Made by a program: the position numbers and the translations under genes. Source: Branchiostoma floridae (lineage: Eukaryota > Chordata > Leptocardii > Amphioxiformes > Branchiostomatidae). Taken from it: 64,000 nucleotides of DNA. The notes beneath the pieces were generated by a model, which saw only the letters and a program-made list of their open reading frames with translations, was not told the DNA's origin and did no database searches. Each line of letters starts with the position of its first letter. Within the stretch, counting starts at the first letter, position 1. Below are positions 60,301 to 64,000 of this stretch, in pieces. The stretch is taken from NCBI RefSeq assembly GCF_000003815.2, contig NC_049983.1, positions 10,117,868 to 10,181,867 on the forward strand, in the 5' to 3' direction.

Positions 60301-63300
60301 CACTTCAATGAAGGGAAAACACGCAGTTATTGGCAATTCCCACACCCTATTTTCTGCCCAGGATTTTAGTTTTAACAATTCAATACATGAATAGTATATA
60401 CATGTATGGAAATATACGTAATTTGTATAGATGTTTTGACCTTTTATAGGCTGGGCTCATGCACTTTGATTTTTTTTAATTGCGTGGATGTTTTTTGCTA
60501 TTATGGCCATTTACATTCTCTGGAAGATCTGTATTACACTATATGTCCTATTGTTAAAGTAAAGGTTGCAGGAAATTGAGAATGAAAAGTTTACAAACAT
60601 GTTGAATACCAGTTTTTGTAACCATTATTTGCAAATGTGTCTCCTCACTTCTTTGTAAGGATAGAACTGTTTCAACTACAATGTAATAGGTAGTTTTATG
60701 GAAGTTTTGTCCAAGGGATTTGGCCAGGCTGTACTACTCTCCAAGCAAAAGGTTAGGCTTCAGCTGTTTTTCAACTTTTTTTTAGTCGTTTTTATCAGGC
60801 TTTCTATTTTTTCATCCAGTTTGCCTGGCGTACTTCAAGAAAAATGACAAAATAGAAGCCGGCCCGATATAAACGACTAAAAAAAAGTTGAAAAAACTAG
60901 CCAGAGCCTAACCACTGCTTGGAGAGTAAGGCTGTACTATTCAATGTTTGTGAAGTGGGTAACACAGTTTGTATTGGGTCTTATTCCAAGAAGTGAGCTA
61001 TCTATACCCCACTGTACAAACTGGTGTTGTCTATTTTATCAATATTACATTGCTGACACAATCAGGATTGTGGTTTGATATGAACGGATGAATGAAAGGT
61101 TTATTTAACTCTATCAACCAGGTATATAGCAGCAGATGGCTGAATTGCGGACCTTTGATTACAAAAAAAGGTTAAAATGACTAAAATTCTATAATATTAT
61201 TCAAAGGCTGTAGTTGTAAAATACAGAAAACACAAAGAAACTTGAATCCTAGAATCACAGGACTGGTCATATAACTCCTTCGCCACATCAGAACAGGGCC
61301 ACAAAAATAAATACTGGCAAAATCTGTATGCATATTACAAAAATAAGTGATAATATGTCAACTCTGAATCTTCTACTTCTCATCTAGTCTCAAAAGAGTA
61401 TCAATGAATAGTACTTCCTAATGAGTTGAGAAAGATGAGCAGTTGAGACCATTGACCATGACCCAATATATATATATATAAATGTCCATGTATTACATTT
61501 AGCTCAGTCAAGGAGGTTATATAGAACTTCCTTGGCTCAGTCTATTGTTGAGATTGCTCGTCTGGAAAAACTGGTCCTTTTCTTTAAAATAGTTCTAATC
61601 CAAAAATGACCAATACAAACCTCAACTTCATTAAACTAAAAAGAAATGGCATCCTAAGTAATCATTTAATACTTCTAATGGAGATCTGCAGCTTTTACTA
61701 CAGAGTGATAGACCCCCTGACTGTCTGAGGTAGACCCTAAGATTGTGAGAATTTCCTCGGTGGCATGTTAGCCTTGGAACCGAGGGGCTAGCATGAGTGG
61801 GTCCTTGAAAAATGTCAGGCTTCTAAGCCAATTTCCCTAACTTTAGCCCTGAGTTGTAAAGCTTATAGGACCTTTATTGACCTTAAAGTTAATCTGAGCT
61901 ATAGCAAACTAGTCAGGCAAATACATTTACATCAAAACCTCCATGTTTCAGGTTGTAGCGCTATGGATTCGTTATTCGGAAGTGTTTGTTTCTAAATCAG
62001 TGAATGTGTATTGATTGTATCAAACTCCTTGCCTGTAATAGAATTTTATGTTTAGTGACGGCAGGCCTAGGCCTGTGCTGCACTATCCTATGATCAATAC
62101 ATAGTTCTCGACAAGTGTTATGTAGCCCGAGTATTCGATCTCATTGCATTTCAACTCATAACAGTTTTCTCCCAACAATTTTTACTGTGTCAATGAATGA
62201 GTTAACTGAAGGAAGTGGTCTGACTACTTGTCAATCAGGACTTGAATGAATACCGTGGGCTCCCTGCATGTTATTGTTTGTCCTCTATGCATAATTAACG
62301 ATAATTACAGTTAATCCGTTTCGTGTGGGGGTGCCAAAACAATTAACCTATTGAAAGATAAGTAGCTGTCAGATTGATTGATGGGCGAGAGGAACAAACT
62401 CTGTACATTTGGGAGTTTTAAACTTTAAAGCCCTAGCAAAGTTCGTAGCCATGGCTTACAAAGTTACAGTTGGGTGTTAATAATGCTCAAGTAGTTACTT
62501 TATTTAGATAATTTGTCATAAAATTGATTTTATCATGTAATATTGAGACATTGGCTGATAAAGCAATAGTCACCTCTAAAAAATCATAGAAATTATGAAA
62601 CTTAAGATATTTATAAAAATCTGATGTATGTTCTGATTTTCTGGCAAATGATTCATATAATTGATGGCTGTCACAACATCCTGTAGAAATATCACTGCTC
62701 CATGCCCACCACATGAAGTTGGCTGGGTCATTTTGTACAAAACGACATAGATTTGATATTTGCAAATTATGAAAATAAGATGCATTAATATCCAATATCT
62801 TACACATAGTTGGAAGAAGTAGTATCTAGACAAAGTTCCTGCCAAATTTCAAACATTTTGGACGTACGGAACTGTAGATACGATGATTTGTATCTGTCTG
62901 ATAGTTCACCCTATCTTGGGGGCATGATTAGGCATTGCCAAGACTTAGCAAACCAGAGTGTACATCGATCCACATAACAACAGAAGAATATTGGCAAGAA
63001 ATGCATATTTCTATGACTATGTTAGGCCATCCATATTGATGATATCCGCGCGCGCATCAATTTTCGTTCGTTTCCAAAAATAAAAGATAGCAAAACAGTA
63101 CAGTAGTTGTAAAATGAACTCATATGTGCCATAAATTGACAAAAAATATCGGAAGACAGATATAAATGTCATAGGCTGCCAAATTCCAAAGTCAAGGACA
63201 AAAAAGTGAAAGATCAAAATAAACTCGATATAACGTCACAAATATGTGTGTTTGGTCATTTGTTAGACCACTTAGATTTCATACTAAAACCAACTCTATT

Positions 63301-63998
63301 TGGTCATTTTTTTAGATTCGCACGTTCGTATCAGTTTTGGGGTTCCCAGAGGATGTCATCAATATGATAAAATCAACATGACCTTACTGAACACTCACCT
63401 CCAGATGTGTCAGGTTGTTCTCCAACAACAGCAGCTTTTTGAGACCGTCCATCCCAGCAAACGTGCCGTTCCTCAGAGCCTGGACATTGCTCCGCCAGAT
63501 GACCAGGGTGGACACCTGTGGCAACATAGCAAACGCCCCTCCCTCTATCTCCGTTAGGTTACAACCCACAAACCACAGCCTGCAATCTCTACCACACGGG
63601 ATCTGAGAGAGGATTTCTGCCTTTTTGATGTCAAGCTCACCGACGTCGTTGTCAACGATCATGATGCTGGTTCTGGCGGTAGGCAGGGAAGGGTTCTGAG
63701 TGGGACCCCCCTGGGTAGGCCTTGTTTCATTTGAGCAGACCTGGCATGATTGGAACACCTGACTCAATGCAACGGTTGCAAAGGGGCCGAGGTAGCTGTA
63801 TGAGTTATATGGGTAGTTGGTCCACTTGTACCGGTACGCTCCAATGTCATACCGGTACTCGCGACCATCCAATGCACTGTCACCTACACCACACTTTGCC
63901 ACAGGCACCTTACAACAGCTCTGCCAGCTACCTGCGTTTGCATGTGACACTACGAGCTGCAAGAGCAGCAACAAACACACTTTTGCCGTCAGCGCCAT
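48388..63998 (-). CDS. Leucine-rich-repeat type I transmembrane receptor with tyrosine-repeat cytoplasmic tail
   Basis: Two coding exons on the minus strand: 63998-63399 and 50682-48388, phase-0 junction, 2895 nt, 964 residues. Signal peptide 1-22 (MALTAKVCLLLLLQLVVSHA). A cysteine-bearing N-terminal region is followed by LRRs at about 130-340. The splice falls inside a repeat and restores it (LLLLENNLTHLE|DGCLDGLSSLYQL), which supports the join. LRR C-terminal cap NPPRCTCANEWVYEH (about 357). A membrane-proximal ectodomain has several N-glycosylation sites. Transmembrane helix about 602-628 (WYIVSAIIGLLLPLAVLGVW). The about 335-residue tail contains repeated tyrosine motifs, including two 35-residue tandem repeats (CYNSPALATDQERTLSNTYD and CYNSPGLATDQERTLSSTYD) and two ISPYAEG units. 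There is no TIR or kinase domain. Adhesion or immune-receptor signalling is possible but not shown. The ATG is two bases from the window edge, so an upstream extension cannot be excluded. The intron is 12.7 kb and contains another gene. Confidence 0.9.
51101..51839 (+). ncRNA. Possible + strand transcript with a 35-codon ORF, antisense within the LRR intron
   Basis: AAGATGGCGGA at 51101 is a YY1-type initiator motif containing an ATG (51104). The frame runs 35 codons (MADCTTTRDSITTGGKEVF...) to a GTGAGC donor at 51208. A possible next exon (51765-51839; acceptor TTGCAG, donor AAG|GTAAG) begins with TGA, so the product would end there. This could be a noncoding or short-ORF RNA. No family was recognised. 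Confidence 0.3.
52014..52182. mobile_element. MITE with TACTGTAA-type ends, second copy
   Basis: AATACTGTAAGTGCATTTAA...CGCGTGGATT on the left and AATCCACAGCG...CTGCATTTACAGTATT on the right are inverted. The end words match the element in FBH1 intron 2 (11373-11562). Confidence 0.6.
52585..57823 (-). CDS. Unrecognised 1298-residue protein, nested in the LRR-gene intron
   Basis: Five coding exons on the minus strand: 57823-54606, 54450-54352, 54110-54003, 53543-53430, 52942-52585 (stop 52587-52585). All introns are phase 2; total 3897 nt. The ATG has a strong context (GCCATGG). The first exon alone encodes 1072 residues. Visible: a Cys pair PCKACQLD (about 114), basic NLS-like clusters (RSKKRK, GRRKRR, about 160-220), SAP-like helix pairs MTKEQLKQRLMELGGY (about 404) and LTKEEMQDELTYRG...LSKKELQQEM (about 610-650), a Cys/His cluster CPCGVNIGGAHSYHECC (about 561-577), and an acidic-basic motif LMAENEERHFATIKR (about 833). 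Exons 2-4 are Ser/Thr/Pro-rich with several TPP motifs; exon 5 is helical. Nuclear localisation is inferred from the basic clusters. The giant first exon could be a domesticated transposon protein, but no inverted or long terminal repeats were seen at its borders. No function is claimed. Confidence 0.8.
57824..63398. other. 5' part of the LRR-gene intron and upstream region of the nested gene
   Basis: It must contain the promoter of the nested gene. A Mutator-like MITE lies at 60735-60928. A retroposon-like tail in minus orientation (GAATGAAAGGTTTATTTA) lies near 61090. Short ORFs such as 58914-59174 have no recognisable content. Confidence 0.5.
60735..60928. mobile_element. 194-bp Mutator-like MITE with 9-bp target duplication
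   Basis: TACTCTCCAAGC at the left and GCTTGGAGAGTA at the right are exact inverted ends. Further inward GGTTAGGCT/AGCCTAACC and CAACTTTTTTTTAGTCGTTT/AACGACTAAAAAAAAGTTG also pair. AGGCTGTAC flanks both sides (60726-60734 and 60929-60937). Nine-base duplications are characteristic of the Mutator superfamily. Confidence 0.88.
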
Positions 63999-64000
63999 GA

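Overview
This is a eukaryotic genomic window, almost certainly from an invertebrate chordate. The best guess is an amphioxus (Branchiostoma). Reasons: intron-rich genes with GT-AG junctions and consistent phases, metazoan gene families (neuroligin-like esterase, FoxN1/4 forkhead, FBH1 helicase, Gal3ST sulfotransferases, LRR receptor), long CA/GT and TA microsatellites, and a high density of miniature inverted-repeat elements (MITEs). The species name is inference; the gene families are read from the sequence. There is one assembly gap (474 Ns, 6155-6628).

Layout. 437-2227 (+): the last three exons of a membrane-anchored neuroligin/cholinesterase-like gene. 3987-7698 (-): a complete five-exon FoxN1/4 forkhead gene. 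9073-21503 (+): a complete 20-exon F-box DNA helicase FBH1, head-to-head with FoxN1/4. 22275-26185 (-) and 32347-37207 (+): two paralogous galactose-3-O-sulfotransferases, divergently arranged around about 6 kb of putative promoter sequence. 37.2-48.3 kb: no gene recognised; repeats, tRNA-derived SINEs, MITEs, a segmental duplication and a 162-bp tandem array. 48388-63998 (-): a two-exon leucine-rich-repeat transmembrane receptor. Its 12.7-kb intron contains, on the same strand, a five-exon gene (52585-57823) for a 1298-residue protein of no recognised family. For every complete gene the exon phases were followed by eye and the total length is divisible by three.

The genes do not form a pathway. 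FBH1 is a general DNA-repair helicase. FoxN1/4 is a developmental regulator of the lineage that gave vertebrate Foxn1 and Foxn4. The sulfotransferases act on glycans in the Golgi. The esterase-like and LRR proteins are cell-surface proteins.

The least explained items are: the nested 1298-residue protein (SAP-like helices, Cys/His cluster, EERHF motif); the LRR receptor's tyrosine-repeat cytoplasmic tail; an 82-bp tandem duplication of the last acceptor and exon start of FBH1; duplicated donor-bearing segments upstream of one sulfotransferase; and several MITEs whose target-site duplications can be read directly.
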